DNA of 64,000 bases from Cellulomonas pakistanensis (GTDB lineage Bacteria > Actinomycetota > Actinomycetes > Actinomycetales > Cellulomonadaceae). The notes beneath the pieces were generated by a model. It did not search any database, was not told the DNA's origin, and saw only the letters and a program-made list of their open reading frames with translations. Where the stretch lies: positions 62,001 to 126,000 of the forward strand of contig NZ_BONO01000003.1 of the NCBI RefSeq assembly GCF_016862755.1, written 5' to 3'. Shown here one piece after another: positions 43,858 through 52,227 of the stretch (its first letter is position 1; the number at the start of each line of letters is the position of its first letter). The translations under genes and the position numbers were made by a program.

Positions 43858-44272
43858 CGTCGCCCCCATCATCCCCGTCCGCGTCGTCGTCGTCGTCATC
43901 GTCCGGCTGCGCCGGCTGCGGCGCGGGCTGGGGCGGCGGCACCGGCGCCTGCGGCACCGCCGGGGGCGCGGCGGGCGCGGGCTGGGCCGGCGCCGGTGCG
44001 GGCTGCGCCGGCTGGGCCGGGGCAGGCGACCCGTCGTCGCCGCCCCCGGCCGAGGTCGCGTCGTCCGCGCCGTCCCGCGCGGGCTCCGCCGACCCGGGCG
44101 CCGACGACCCGCCCGGCGACGGAGCGGGCGACGAGGACGGCGACGTGCCCAGGTCGATCACGGGGACGGGCGCCCGGTCGGCCGCCGCGCCGGGCAGCGT
44201 GATGGCGAGCGCACCGCCCGCGACGACGACCACCGCCAGGGCCCCCAGGCCGAGGGCAGCTCTCTTCTGCAT
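43835..44272 (-). CDS. small membrane-anchored Pro/Ala-rich protein with acidic tail
   Basis: A 145-residue protein. Residues 1-28 form a signal-anchor (MQKRAALGLGALAVVVVAGG). The rest is disordered: a Ser/Pro-rich part, a run of PAQPAPAP-like repeats and a C-terminal stretch dominated by Asp and Gly. It heads the operon and overlaps the kinase gene, so it may be exported and influence the sensor, or bind cations through the acidic tail. No family is recognised. The ATG at 44272 gives a proper signal; an upstream ATG (44332) would read through the palindrome. Confidence 0.65.
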   Translation of the reverse strand: MQKRAALGLGALAVVVVAGGALAITLPGAAADRAPVPVIDLGTSPSSSPAPSPGGSSAPGSAEPARDGADDATSAGGGDDGSPAPAQPAQPAPAPAQPAPAAPPAVPQAPVPPPQPAPQPAQPDDDDDDDADGDDGGDDDGAGDD

Positions 44273-44314
44273 GCCCCCACCCTGCGTGGCGGGCGTGAGG
44301 TGCCCATGAAGCGG

Positions 44315-44334
44315 GGATGAGAGGACTCTCATCC
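44315..44334 (-). promoter_or_regulatory. 20-bp perfect palindrome upstream of the kinase-glycan operon
   Basis: GGATGAGAGGACTCTCATCC (44315-44334) has 9-base perfect arms around a 2-base centre, 42 bases before the first gene. Reading on the minus strand, further TTCATG and CTCAC-like copies follow at about one-turn spacing (44290-44312). Direct repeats of this spacing suit an OmpR-type regulator, so autoregulation by the operon's own response regulator is the simplest idea. Confidence 0.55.
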
Positions 44335-44359
44335 GGCCGCGCCCGCACCGCGGAGAACG

Positions 44360-44393
44360 ACGAAGGCCCGGACCGTGTGGTCCGGGCCTTCGT
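44360..44393. terminator. terminator after initiator tRNA copy 2
   Basis: ACGAAGGCCCGGACC (44360-44374) pairs exactly with 44379-44393 around a GTGT loop. It differs from the terminator of the other initiator tRNA by paired changes in the stem (AAGG/CCTT versus AGGG/CCCT), which keeps the pairing. Confidence 0.85.
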
Positions 44394-44416
44394 CACCGAT
44401 CTGCATCGGCACTGTG

Positions 44417-44490
44417 TAGCGGGGGCAGGATTTGAACCTGCGACCTCTGGGTTATGAGCCCAGCGAGCTACCGAGCTGCTCCACCCCGCG
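44417..44490 (-). tRNA. initiator tRNA-Met (CAT), copy 2
   Basis: Identical to the copy at 33542-33615 except for one T-stem base: position 65 is C here, pairing with G49, instead of T. The anticodon CAT, the C1-T72 mismatch and the three G-C anticodon-stem pairs mark it as initiator. CCA is not encoded. A good promoter lies upstream (44503-44532). Confidence 0.97.
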
Positions 44491-44502
44491 TCGGTGATCA
44501 CT

Positions 44503-44532
44503 ACGTTACGCCAGGGTGACGGGCGGGTCCAA
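44503..44532 (-). promoter_or_regulatory. promoter of initiator tRNA copy 2
   Basis: On the minus strand TTGGAC (44527-44532) and TAACGT (44503-44508) are separated by 18 bases, placing transcription start about 7 bases before the tRNA. It is clearly better than the promoter of copy 1, which has only a -10-like TAGGGT. Confidence 0.7.
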
Positions 44533-44580
44533 ATCCAGCACCCGTGCCCTCGGTCACACCTCCCCCGTGCCGGGCCGGTG

Positions 44581-44632
44581 CCGAGGTCGTCGGTCGCGGC
44601 CGCCGCGACCCCGGCGCAACCGACGACCTCGG
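44581..44632. repeat. intergenic inverted repeat (hairpin family member 8)
   Basis: CCGAGGTCGTCGGT (44581-44594) pairs perfectly with 44619-44632; an inner CGCGG/CCGCG stem lies in the loop. It carries the GAGGTCG core of the family. It lies upstream of the tRNA promoter and downstream of the UPF0182 terminator. No gene is seen in 44533-44719. Confidence 0.85.
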
Positions 44633-44660
44633 GCGGAACCGCCGACCTGGGCCGGGAACG

Positions 44661-44700
44661 CCGGCGGGCCGGCTCCCCCGAGGAGGAACCGGCCCGCCGG
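44661..44700 (-). terminator. terminator of the UPF0182 gene
   Basis: CCGGCGGGCCGG (44661-44672) and CCGGCCCGCCGG (44689-44700) form a perfect 12-bp stem with a 16-base loop, 20 bases past the stop of the UPF0182 gene. No T-run follows, as is usual in high-GC Actinobacteria. Confidence 0.75.
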
Positions 44701-44719
44701 CGTCGTGCCGCGCCCGGGC

Positions 44720-47700
44720 TCAGCCGCCCGAGCCGCCGAGCTCGGCGTCGGCCGCGGCGGCGTCGTCCAGCGCCTCCTGCAGCCGGGCCTGCGCCTCGCC
44801 GTAGGCGGCGAAGTCGCCGTCCGCCAGCGCGGCCTGCCCGTCCTGGTACGCCTGCGACGCGCGGCTGATCGCGTCGGTCAGCCGGGTCGCCGCGGGCGCA
44901 CCGGCCCCGGCGCCGCCGGCGCCCTCGGTGGGCTCGGGCGACGGCGTGGTCGTGCCGTCACCCGTGTCGCCGGTGCCGGCGTCCCCGCCGTCGCCGGTGT
45001 CGTCCCCGGTCGTCGGCGGCGTGATCTCGTTGCCCGCGTCGCCCGCGGAGGTGCCGTCGTCGCCGCCGAACACCTGGTCCAGCGCCTCGTCCAGCGTGCT
45101 GGCGAAGCCGATCTCGTCACCGAACGACACGAGCACGCGCTGCAGGAGCGGGAACTGCGTGCCGCTCGCCGCCTGGACGTACACGGGCTGCACGTAGAGC
45201 AGGCCGCCGCCGACGGGGAGCGTGAGCAGGTTGCCGCGGATGACCTGGGAGTCACCGCGCGCCAGGATGTTCAGCTCGTTCGACACGTCCGGGTTGGACG
45301 AGAAGTTGTTGTTCATCTGGTTCGGCCCGGGCACCGTCGAGTCGCGGGGCAGCTCGAGCAGCCGGATCTTCCCGTAGCCCTCCGCGGGCTCGCCCTCGGC
45401 CGCCCCCGCCTCCGCGTCGACCGCGATGTACCCGGTCAGCACGTCGCGGGCGTTCCCGCCGGCCGGCACGTAGGTCGACATGAGCGAGAAGCTCGCGGCG
45501 TCCTGCGTCGGCATCTCCAGGGTCAGGTAGTACGGCGGCTGCGCGACGTCCTGGCCGGAGGCGGTCGGGTCGTTCGGCGTGCGCCACGCGTCGTTGCCGG
45601 AGAAGAACTGGCCCGGGTCGGTCACGTGGTACGTGCCCAGCAGGGTGCGCTGGACCTTGAACAGGTCCTCCGGGTACCGGATGTGGCTCATCAGCTCGCT
45701 GCTGATCTCGGACACCGGCGCCAGCGAGGTGTCGAACACCTGGCTCCACGCCTGCAGGACCGGGTCCTGGTCGTCCCACGCGTACAGCGTGACGCTGCCG
45801 TCGTAGGCGTCGACCGTGGCCTTCACCGAGTTGCGGATGTAGTTGACCTTCTCGGGCTGCAGGGCCGCGATGGTGGTCGAGGTCTCCGTCAGCGAGTCGA
45901 CGGTGGCGTCCTCGAGGGACTGCGCCGCCGCGTACGGGTACTGGTTCGACGTCGTGTAGCCGTCGACGATCCACTTGACCCGGCCGTCGACGACCGCGGG
46001 GTACACCCGGCCGTCGAGGGTCAGGTACGGGGCGACCTTCTGGACGCGGTCGACCGGGTCGCGGTCGTAGAGGATCTGCGACTCGGCCGTCACGCGGTCG
46101 GAGAACAGGATCTGCTCGGAGCCGAACTTGATCGAGTAGAGCAGCTTGCTCCAGAACGTGCCGATCTCCGGGCCGGCGGACACCTCGTCCGTCGGGAAGG
46201 AGGTGTTCACGGCGCCGCCGGACTCGTCGTCCGGGTAGTCGAGCTCCCACTCGGAGCCCTCGGGGGCGCCGACGATCGAGTAGCTCGGCGAGCTCTGGCC
46301 GAAGTAGATGCGCGGCTCGTACTCGCCCATCTCGCCGGAGGTCGGGATGCCGCCCTCCCAGAACTCGGGAGCGCCGCTCGACGTGGTCGTGTTGCCGTAG
46401 GCCGCCACGACGCCGAAGCCGTGCGTGTAGACGGTCGCGTCGTTGGTCCAGTTGCGCCGCTGGGCGTCCAGGCCGTCGAGGTCGAGCTCGCGGACGGCGA
46501 TCACGGTGTCGCGGCTCTCCTCCTCGATCTCGTACCGGTCGACCGACAGCGTGTCGGGGAACGAGTAGAACCCGCGGATCTGCTCGAGCTGGCGGAACGA
46601 GTCCGACACCACCTGCGGGTCGAGCAGGCGGATCGACGCGGTGGTCTCCGCGTCCTCGCGCAGCGCGCCCGGCTCGGCCGTGACGCTGGCGTTGTAGTCG
46701 GTGGTCTCGACGTCCTCGAGGTCGTACGCCGCCAGGGTCGCGTCGATGTTGCGCTGGATGAACTCCGACTCCGCGTCCTGCTGGTTCGGGTTCACCTGGA
46801 ACCGCTGGACGACCGCCGGGTAGATGCCGCCGATGACGACCGCGCTCACGATCATGAGGCCCACGCCGATGGCCGGCAGGCGCCAGGTGCCGCGCACCGC
46901 GGTGACGACGAACATGACGGCGACCAGCAGCGCCACGCCCGCGAGGATGCTCTTGGACGGGATGACTGCGTTGACGTCGGTGTACGAGGCGCCCGCGAAC
47001 CGGTCGCCCTCCTGCGTGAGGATCGAGTACCGGTCGAGGAAGTAGTTCGCCGCGATGAGCACCATGAGGACGGCCGCGATGACCGACAGGTGCACCCGGG
47101 CGGCGCGCGTCATGCGCGGGGTGCCGGCGGAGCCGCCGATGCGGAACCCGCCGTACAGGTAGTGCGTCGCGACGGCCGCGATGCCGGACAGCACCGTGAC
47201 GGCCATGAGGAAGCTGACGACGAACCGCATGCCGGGCAGCTGGAACATGTAGAACGACAGGTCCAGGTCCCACTGCGGGTCCCGGCGGCCCACCTCGGTG
47301 CTGTTCAGCCACAGCTGGACGGAGCTCCACTGCTGGGACGCGGCGATGCCGGCGAACAGGCCGAGGACGGCCGGGCCGGCGATCAGCACGACGCGGCGCA
47401 GCGGCTCGACGGCCTCGCGGTAGGCGTCGAGGCTGGCCTGCTCCTGGTTGGACGGCGCGTAGACGGGCCGGGTGCGGTAGCCGATCGCGAGGCTGGCGAA
47501 CACCGCCCCGCCCATGATCAGCAGGCCGGCGAGGAACAGCGCCCCGCGGGTCAGCCACTGGGTCCACAGCACCTGGGAGTAGCCGAGCTGGTCGAACCAG
47601 AGGACCTCGGTCCAGAACTGGGCGAGCAGCAGCACGGCGACCACGACCAGGGCGAGCACCACGATCGTGATCGCGAGCGGGCTCGGCCGGCGGCGGCCGG

Positions 47701-47770
47701 CGACTCCCCTCGGTGGCCGGGGCGGTCGTGGCCCCCGGGGCTGGCGGGCGGACGGGTTGGCGAAGGTCAC
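44720..47770 (-). CDS. UPF0182 family membrane protein
   Basis: A 1016-residue protein. A basic Pro-rich N-terminus (1-30) leads into seven membrane helices in about 32-320, then a large domain presumably outside the membrane (about 330-900) and an acidic Gly/Thr/Asp-rich linker before a short helical C-terminus. This architecture and the EVLWFDQLGY segment are those of UPF0182 (COG1615), including M. tuberculosis Rv3193c. The function is unknown. It is transcribed away from the PPA1309-family gene, whose start is 175 bases away. The start is GTG. Confidence 0.93.
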   Translation of the reverse strand: MTFANPSARQPRGPRPPRPPRGVAGRRRPSPLAITIVVLALVVVAVLLLAQFWTEVLWFDQLGYSQVLWTQWLTRGALFLAGLLIMGGAVFASLAIGYRTRPVYAPSNQEQASLDAYREAVEPLRRVVLIAGPAVLGLFAGIAASQQWSSVQLWLNSTEVGRRDPQWDLDLSFYMFQLPGMRFVVSFLMAVTVLSGIAAVATHYLYGGFRIGGSAGTPRMTRAARVHLSVIAAVLMVLIAANYFLDRYSILTQEGDRFAGASYTDVNAVIPSKSILAGVALLVAVMFVVTAVRGTWRLPAIGVGLMIVSAVVIGGIYPAVVQRFQVNPNQQDAESEFIQRNIDATLAAYDLEDVETTDYNASVTAEPGALREDAETTASIRLLDPQVVSDSFRQLEQIRGFYSFPDTLSVDRYEIEEESRDTVIAVRELDLDGLDAQRRNWTNDATVYTHGFGVVAAYGNTTTSSGAPEFWEGGIPTSGEMGEYEPRIYFGQSSPSYSIVGAPEGSEWELDYPDDESGGAVNTSFPTDEVSAGPEIGTFWSKLLYSIKFGSEQILFSDRVTAESQILYDRDPVDRVQKVAPYLTLDGRVYPAVVDGRVKWIVDGYTTSNQYPYAAAQSLEDATVDSLTETSTTIAALQPEKVNYIRNSVKATVDAYDGSVTLYAWDDQDPVLQAWSQVFDTSLAPVSEISSELMSHIRYPEDLFKVQRTLLGTYHVTDPGQFFSGNDAWRTPNDPTASGQDVAQPPYYLTLEMPTQDAASFSLMSTYVPAGGNARDVLTGYIAVDAEAGAAEGEPAEGYGKIRLLELPRDSTVPGPNQMNNNFSSNPDVSNELNILARGDSQVIRGNLLTLPVGGGLLYVQPVYVQAASGTQFPLLQRVLVSFGDEIGFASTLDEALDQVFGGDDGTSAGDAGNEITPPTTGDDTGDGGDAGTGDTGDGTTTPSPEPTEGAGGAGAGAPAATRLTDAISRASQAYQDGQAALADGDFAAYGEAQARLQEALDDAAAADAELGGSGG

Positions 47771-47944
47771 GGCCTTGAGGTCCTCGTCGTCGGGTACGGG
47801 TCACGCGTGCACGCACCGGGCACACCCGGCACACACGCAGGCCACAACGCGCCAGGCGGGGTCAAGGTTCCCACAGCCGCGGCACCGCGCACCGGCCCGC
47901 TCCCCGCGCCGCTCCCGCGCTTCGTGGGTGCGAGGATGGCGCGC

Positions 47945-48508
47945 GTGACGCAGACCCCGGACACCCCCGCCAGCACCCCCGCCCAGCGCGCCCTCGCCGC
48001 GGCGGTCGTCGAGATCGAGCGGCACGTCGCGACCGGTGGCTGGGACGGCCCCGTGCGCGTGTTCGCGCTGGTCCGGACGCAGGCCGCGCTCGACGCCGAG
48101 CCCGCGCTCGCGTCGCAGCTGCCCGCCGGGGTGATCGCCGCCGCGGCCGCCGACCCGGACCACCTCACGTCGATCGAGCAGGAGGGCCTGCCGGCGAGCG
48201 ACGACCTCGAGGGCCTGCTCGGCGGCATGGCCTGGCCCGAGGGCGTGGACGGCGCGGCGCTGACCGTCGAGCGGATCGTGCTGCCGCCCGAGGCCGAGGA
48301 GGGGTTGCCCGAGGAGCCCGACGCCGCGCTGGCCGCGCTGCTCGCGCACCCGCAGCGCCAGGACGTCCGGCTCGCCGTCGGGGTCCTGCGCGACGGGCCG
48401 TCGTGGTGCGCCGTGCGGCAGCGAGCCGAGGACCGGGACGAGGCCGTGGGCCAGGGCGAGGACGTGGTGCCGGGGCTGGTGGACGCGCTGCGGGCGACGT
48501 TCGCCTGA
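47945..48508 (+). CDS. PPA1309 family protein
   Basis: A 187-residue protein recognised by ALAAAVVEIERHVATGGWDGPVRVFALVRT near the start and RLAVGVLRDGPSWCAVRQR near the end, as in the PPA1309 family conserved next to UPF0182 genes (Rv3192 region). It is soluble, without a known function. The GTG at 47945 is preferred over ATG 47936 because an extended -10-like TGCGAGGAT lies 7 bases upstream, fitting a leaderless mRNA. It ends convergent with the PDZ protease gene. Confidence 0.8.
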   Translation: MTQTPDTPASTPAQRALAAAVVEIERHVATGGWDGPVRVFALVRTQAALDAEPALASQLPAGVIAAAAADPDHLTSIEQEGLPASDDLEGLLGGMAWPEGVDGAALTVERIVLPPEAEEGLPEEPDAALAALLAHPQRQDVRLAVGVLRDGPSWCAVRQRAEDRDEAVGQGEDVVPGLVDALRATFA

Positions 48509-48536
48509 CGAGCCGGGCGGCCCGGCGGCCCCGGCC

Positions 48537-49715
48537 TCAGCCCGCGTCGGCGGCGTCGGCCGCGGTGCACGCCGGCAGGTCCCCGGCCTCCCCCGCGCCG
48601 ATCGCCTCGACGGCCTCCCGGGCCTCGTGCAGCGTCGCGACCTTCACGACCGTCAGCCCGTCCGGGACGTGCCCGACGACCTCGTCGCAGTTGCGTGCGG
48701 GCGCCAGGAACCAGTCCGCCCCGTCGCGCAGCGCGCCCGCCATCTTCTGCCGGATGCCGCCGATCGGGCCGACGGCGCCGTTGAGGTCCATCGTGCCGGT
48801 GCCGGCGACGACCTCGCCGTTCGCCTCGTCCTCCGGCGTGAGCTTGTCGATGATCCCGAGCGCGAACATCGTGCCCGCGCTGGAGCCGCCGATCTGGTCG
48901 ATCCGGATGGACACGTCCACCGGCGGGTCGAACGACGGGTCGATGAAGACGCCGAGCTGGCTGCCCTCGCCGTCCTCCTGCGCGCCGGTCACGACCTCCA
49001 GGTCGACGTCCGCGCCGTCGCGCCGGACGCCGAGCGTGACCGTCGTCCCCGGCTCGGTGTCGTCCAGCAGGTCGATGAGCTGCCCGTACGAGGTGAGCTC
49101 CGTGCCGTCGTAGGTCAGCAGCACGTCGCCGGGCTCGACGACGCCGACCGCGCCGGTGCCCTCGACGGCGTCGTGCACGGTCAGCGTGACCGGCACGGTG
49201 TACCCGAGCTCCTCGAGCGCGGCGACCGTGGCGTTCTCCTGCGAGGACACCATCTGGGCCTCGTTCTGCTCGTCGAGCTGCTCCTGCGTGGCGTCCTGCG
49301 GGAACACCGACTCCACGGGCAGCACCCGTCGCGTGCCGTCGACCCAGCCGGCCAGCACGCCCAGCACGCTCGAGGGGTAGCCGGGGCCGCCGGTGGTCGA
49401 CACGGTGGTCAGCCGGAGCTCGCCGGTCGACTCGTACGTCTCCGCGCCGTCGATCGTGATGAGCGCCTGGTCGTCGTGCGTCCCGAGGGTGTCGAGCGTC
49501 GGCCCCGGGGAGTTCACGGCGTACGGCACCGGCATGAGCAGCAGCACGACCAGCAGCACCGTGGTGAGCAGCAGGCCGCCGGACAGCAGGGCGGCGCGGC
49601 GGGTCACGGGCTCCGGCGGCGGGACCGGCTCGCCGGCGACGACGGCGCCGTCGAGCGGGGCGTCCGTGCCGGGGGTCGCGGCGGGCTCCGAGGGGCTTCC
49701 GGGCTGGGCGTGCAC
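48537..49715 (-). CDS. membrane-anchored PDZ and Lon-type (S16) protease
   Basis: A 392-residue protein of the YlbL type. One membrane helix (about 42-62) is followed by an extracytoplasmic PDZ domain (about 185-270, GVVEPGDVLLTYDGTEL) and a Lon-like proteolytic domain. The catalytic Ser is S279 in GGSSAGT and the Lys is K324 in GIRQKMAGA. It needs no ATPase. Orthologue in M. tuberculosis: Rv3194c. GTG 49715 was preferred to ATG 49733 because a -10-like CATGAT sits just upstream, fitting a leaderless start. It probably acts in envelope quality control; its substrate is unknown. Confidence 0.92.
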   Translation of the reverse strand: MHAQPGSPSEPAATPGTDAPLDGAVVAGEPVPPPEPVTRRAALLSGGLLLTTVLLVVLLLMPVPYAVNSPGPTLDTLGTHDDQALITIDGAETYESTGELRLTTVSTTGGPGYPSSVLGVLAGWVDGTRRVLPVESVFPQDATQEQLDEQNEAQMVSSQENATVAALEELGYTVPVTLTVHDAVEGTGAVGVVEPGDVLLTYDGTELTSYGQLIDLLDDTEPGTTVTLGVRRDGADVDLEVVTGAQEDGEGSQLGVFIDPSFDPPVDVSIRIDQIGGSSAGTMFALGIIDKLTPEDEANGEVVAGTGTMDLNGAVGPIGGIRQKMAGALRDGADWFLAPARNCDEVVGHVPDGLTVVKVATLHEAREAVEAIGAGEAGDLPACTAADAADAG

Positions 49716-49841
49716 CGGACGATCATGCCGCACGGACGTGTGCGGGCCGGCGTGCGCCCTCAGCGAACCCGCGACGACGACCGGTCCCGCCCGCGCGCGC
49801 TGTGGTTACGGTGGCACCACGACGAGCCCGGGAGCACCGAG

Positions 49842-51323
49842 ATGACCGACGACCCCACCGCGCGCCAGCCCGGCGAGCCCTCCGACGGCTCCGCCTGGGA
49901 GCAGATGCTGCGCCAGATGTTCGGCGAGGGCGCGGACGAGGCGCTCCGGCAGATGCGCGAGCAGGGCCTGGACCCCGCCGAGATGGCGCGCGCGTCCGGC
50001 CTGCCCGACGACCCGATGCTGATGAACCAGGTGATCGCCCAGGTGCAGCGGATGCTGTCGTCCGGCGGCGACGGCCCGGTGAACTGGGACGTCGCGCACG
50101 ACATGGCCCGCCAGGTCGCCGTCACCGGCGGGGACCCGAGCCTGTCCCCCGCCGAGCTGCGCCAGGCGACCGAGGCGCTCGGCGTCGCGGAGCTGTGGCT
50201 CGACGCCGCGACCGACCTGCCGCCCGCCGGCGGCTCGGTGCGCGCCCTGTCCCGCTCGGAGTGGGTCGAGCGCACGCTGCCGACCTGGCGCACCCTGACC
50301 GAGCCGGTGGCGACCTCGATGTCGACCGCGCTGGCCGCGACGCTCGCCGATCAGCTCCCCGAGAGCATGGAGCTCCCGCCCGGCCTCGGCGCCGGCGGCC
50401 TCGACCCCGCCGCGATGATGCGCCAGCTCGGCGCGCTCGTGTTCGGCATGCAGGTCGGCCAGGCGGCCGGCTCGCTGTCCCGCGAGGTGTTCGGCCTGAC
50501 CGACGCCGGCCTGCCGCTGGTCGCCGAGCCGGCGACCGCGCTCGTGCCGGGCAACGTCGCCGCGTTCGCCGACGGGCTCGACGTCCCGCTGGACGAGGTG
50601 CGGCTGTTCCTCGCGCTGCGCGAGGCCGCGCACGCCCGGCTGTTCACGCACGTCACCTGGCTGCGCGGGCACCTGCTGGCCGCCGTCGACGCCTACGCGC
50701 GGGGCATCACCATCGACGTGGAGAGCCTGGAGGAGTCGGTGCGCGCCATCGACCCCACCGACCCGGCCGCGCTGCAGGGCGCGCTGTCCTCCGGCGTGTT
50801 CGCGCCGCAGACGACCCCCGAGCAGCGGGCCGTGCTCGCCCGGCTGGAGACCGCGCTCGCGCTGGTCGAGGGCTGGGTGGACGAGGTCGTCGCCACCGCC
50901 GCGCTCCCCCACCTGCCGCACAGCGTCGCGCTGCGCGAGATGATCCGCCGCCGCCGCGCCGCCGGCGGGCCCGCCGAGCAGACGTTCGCCACGCTGGTCG
51001 GCCTGGAGCTGCGGCCCCGCCGGTCGCGGGACGCCGCCGCGCTGTGGGCGCGGATCGCCCGCGAGCAGGGCGCCGAGGCGCGCGACGCCGTCTGGGACCA
51101 CCCGGACCTGCTGCCGACGGCCGAGGACCTGGACGACCCCGCCGGGTACGCCGGGCGCCGCGCCGCGGCCGAGGGCGAGCACGCCGACCTGGACAAGGCG
51201 CTGGCGGAGATCCTGGGCGACGACGCGGCCGGCGGTGCCGGCGGCGCGTCGCCCGCGGGCGACGGGACCGAGGGCGACGGGACCGAGGGCGACGGCCCGA
51301 CGGGCGGCGAGCCGACCCGCTGA
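49842..51323 (+). CDS. zinc-dependent metalloprotease, DUF2342 (zincin-like) family
   Basis: A 493-residue soluble protein. The helix LFLALREAAHARLFTHVTWLRGHL contains E261-A-A-H264, the family's variant of the zincin HExxH, with Arg at the first position as in many actinobacterial members. Other family features are a Met-rich N-terminal region (WEQMLRQMFGEG) and MMRQLGALVFGMQVGQAAGSLSREVFG. The last 35 residues are a Gly/Glu/Thr-rich repeat (DGTEGDGTEGDG). Orthologue: the Rv3195 type. Divergent from the PDZ protease, with 126 bases between the starts. Confidence 0.85.
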   Translation: MTDDPTARQPGEPSDGSAWEQMLRQMFGEGADEALRQMREQGLDPAEMARASGLPDDPMLMNQVIAQVQRMLSSGGDGPVNWDVAHDMARQVAVTGGDPSLSPAELRQATEALGVAELWLDAATDLPPAGGSVRALSRSEWVERTLPTWRTLTEPVATSMSTALAATLADQLPESMELPPGLGAGGLDPAAMMRQLGALVFGMQVGQAAGSLSREVFGLTDAGLPLVAEPATALVPGNVAAFADGLDVPLDEVRLFLALREAAHARLFTHVTWLRGHLLAAVDAYARGITIDVESLEESVRAIDPTDPAALQGALSSGVFAPQTTPEQRAVLARLETALALVEGWVDEVVATAALPHLPHSVALREMIRRRRAAGGPAEQTFATLVGLELRPRRSRDAAALWARIAREQGAEARDAVWDHPDLLPTAEDLDDPAGYAGRRAAAEGEHADLDKALAEILGDDAAGGAGGASPAGDGTEGDGTEGDGPTGGEPTR

Positions 51324-51327
51324 GTGG

Positions 51328-52080
51328 TCAGTCCGCCTCGGGCGCGGCGACGTCCTCGACGGCGTCGTCGTCCGGGGCGGCGTCCTCGCCCCCGGGCGCG
51401 CGCTCGGCGAACGAGTAGCCCTCGAGGAACCCGCGCGCCCGCTCGGTGCGCGGGTACGCCTCGAGCTCGGCCCAGAACTCCGGTCCGTGGCCGGCGTGGA
51501 GCAGGTGGGCAAGCTCGTGCAGCAGCACGTAGTCGGTCACCCAGGACGGCATGCCGCGCAGCCGGTCGGACAGCCGGATGCTGCCGTCGGCGATCGTGCA
51601 CGAGCCCCAGCGCCGGCCCTGGTTGCCGGACCACCGCACGCTCGACGGCACGGCGCGGCCGCCCAGGTACCGCTGGTTGAGCTCCGCGGCGCGGCGGACG
51701 AGCTGGTCGTCGGACGGCCGGCGGCGCTGCTCCTGGGTGGCGAGCCGGTCGAGCATCCGGCGCACCCACTCGCGCTCCTGCGCCCGCGTGAACCGCGCGG
51801 GGATCGCGACGATCGTCCGGCCGCCCTCGCGGTACGCGGTCACCGTGCGGGACCGGCGCCGGGAACGGCGGACCTCGACGGGGCCGAGGCGCGGGTCGCC
51901 GTCGGCGGCGCCCGGGGCGGCGGTGGGGTCCGGGGCGGCGGCGGGGACGCTCGCCGGACGGGACGACGTGGCCGCGGGTCGGGGCGCGGCCGCGGCCGGG
52001 CGGGGCACCGGGCCGGGCGCGGGCGCGGCCGAGCGCACCGGGTCGACCGGTCTCCGGGGGTGCTCCCGCGACGGCTGCAC
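51328..52080 (-). CDS. YgjP-like (M48/WLM type) metallopeptidase domain protein
   Basis: A 250-residue protein. A disordered Pro/Ala-rich N-terminus (1-65) is followed by a compact metallopeptidase domain containing VTDYVLLHELAHLLHAGHGPEFW, i.e. HELAH plus a third ligand His, and the family motif WGSCTIADGSIRLSDRLRGMP. The GTG at 52080 follows a -10-like TACGGT (52088-52093) by 7 bases, suggesting a leaderless mRNA. The acidic tail resembles that of its neighbour. The substrate is unknown. It ends 4 bases from the convergent DUF2342 gene. Confidence 0.85.
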   Translation of the reverse strand: MQPSREHPRRPVDPVRSAAPAPGPVPRPAAAAPRPAATSSRPASVPAAAPDPTAAPGAADGDPRLGPVEVRRSRRRSRTVTAYREGGRTIVAIPARFTRAQEREWVRRMLDRLATQEQRRRPSDDQLVRRAAELNQRYLGGRAVPSSVRWSGNQGRRWGSCTIADGSIRLSDRLRGMPSWVTDYVLLHELAHLLHAGHGPEFWAELEAYPRTERARGFLEGYSFAERAPGGEDAAPDDDAVEDVAAPEAD

Positions 52081-52227
52081 GTCCAGCACCGTAGCGGTTC
52101 GGCCCCGTGATCTGGGGCAACCGGCGCGCGACGGGCGGAGGGAACTCTCCCGCGCGCGCCGCTCGGCAGACATACTGGCCCGGGCGCCGAGGAGCGGCGT
52201 CCGTGGACCGACACCGAGGAGACAGAC

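Noticed and set aside
43896-44501. 201-codon minus-strand frame starting MITDAGWSSSVARWAHNPEVAGSNPAPAT
   Set aside because: The start is an artefact of translating through the initiator tRNA gene and the rest is antisense or out of frame with the acidic protein and kinase genes.
44516-48508. 1330-codon plus-strand open frame
   Set aside because: Only the last part (from 47945) is a real gene. The remainder is antisense to the UPF0182 gene and shows the Arg/Gly/Val-rich pattern of shadow frames in high-GC DNA.
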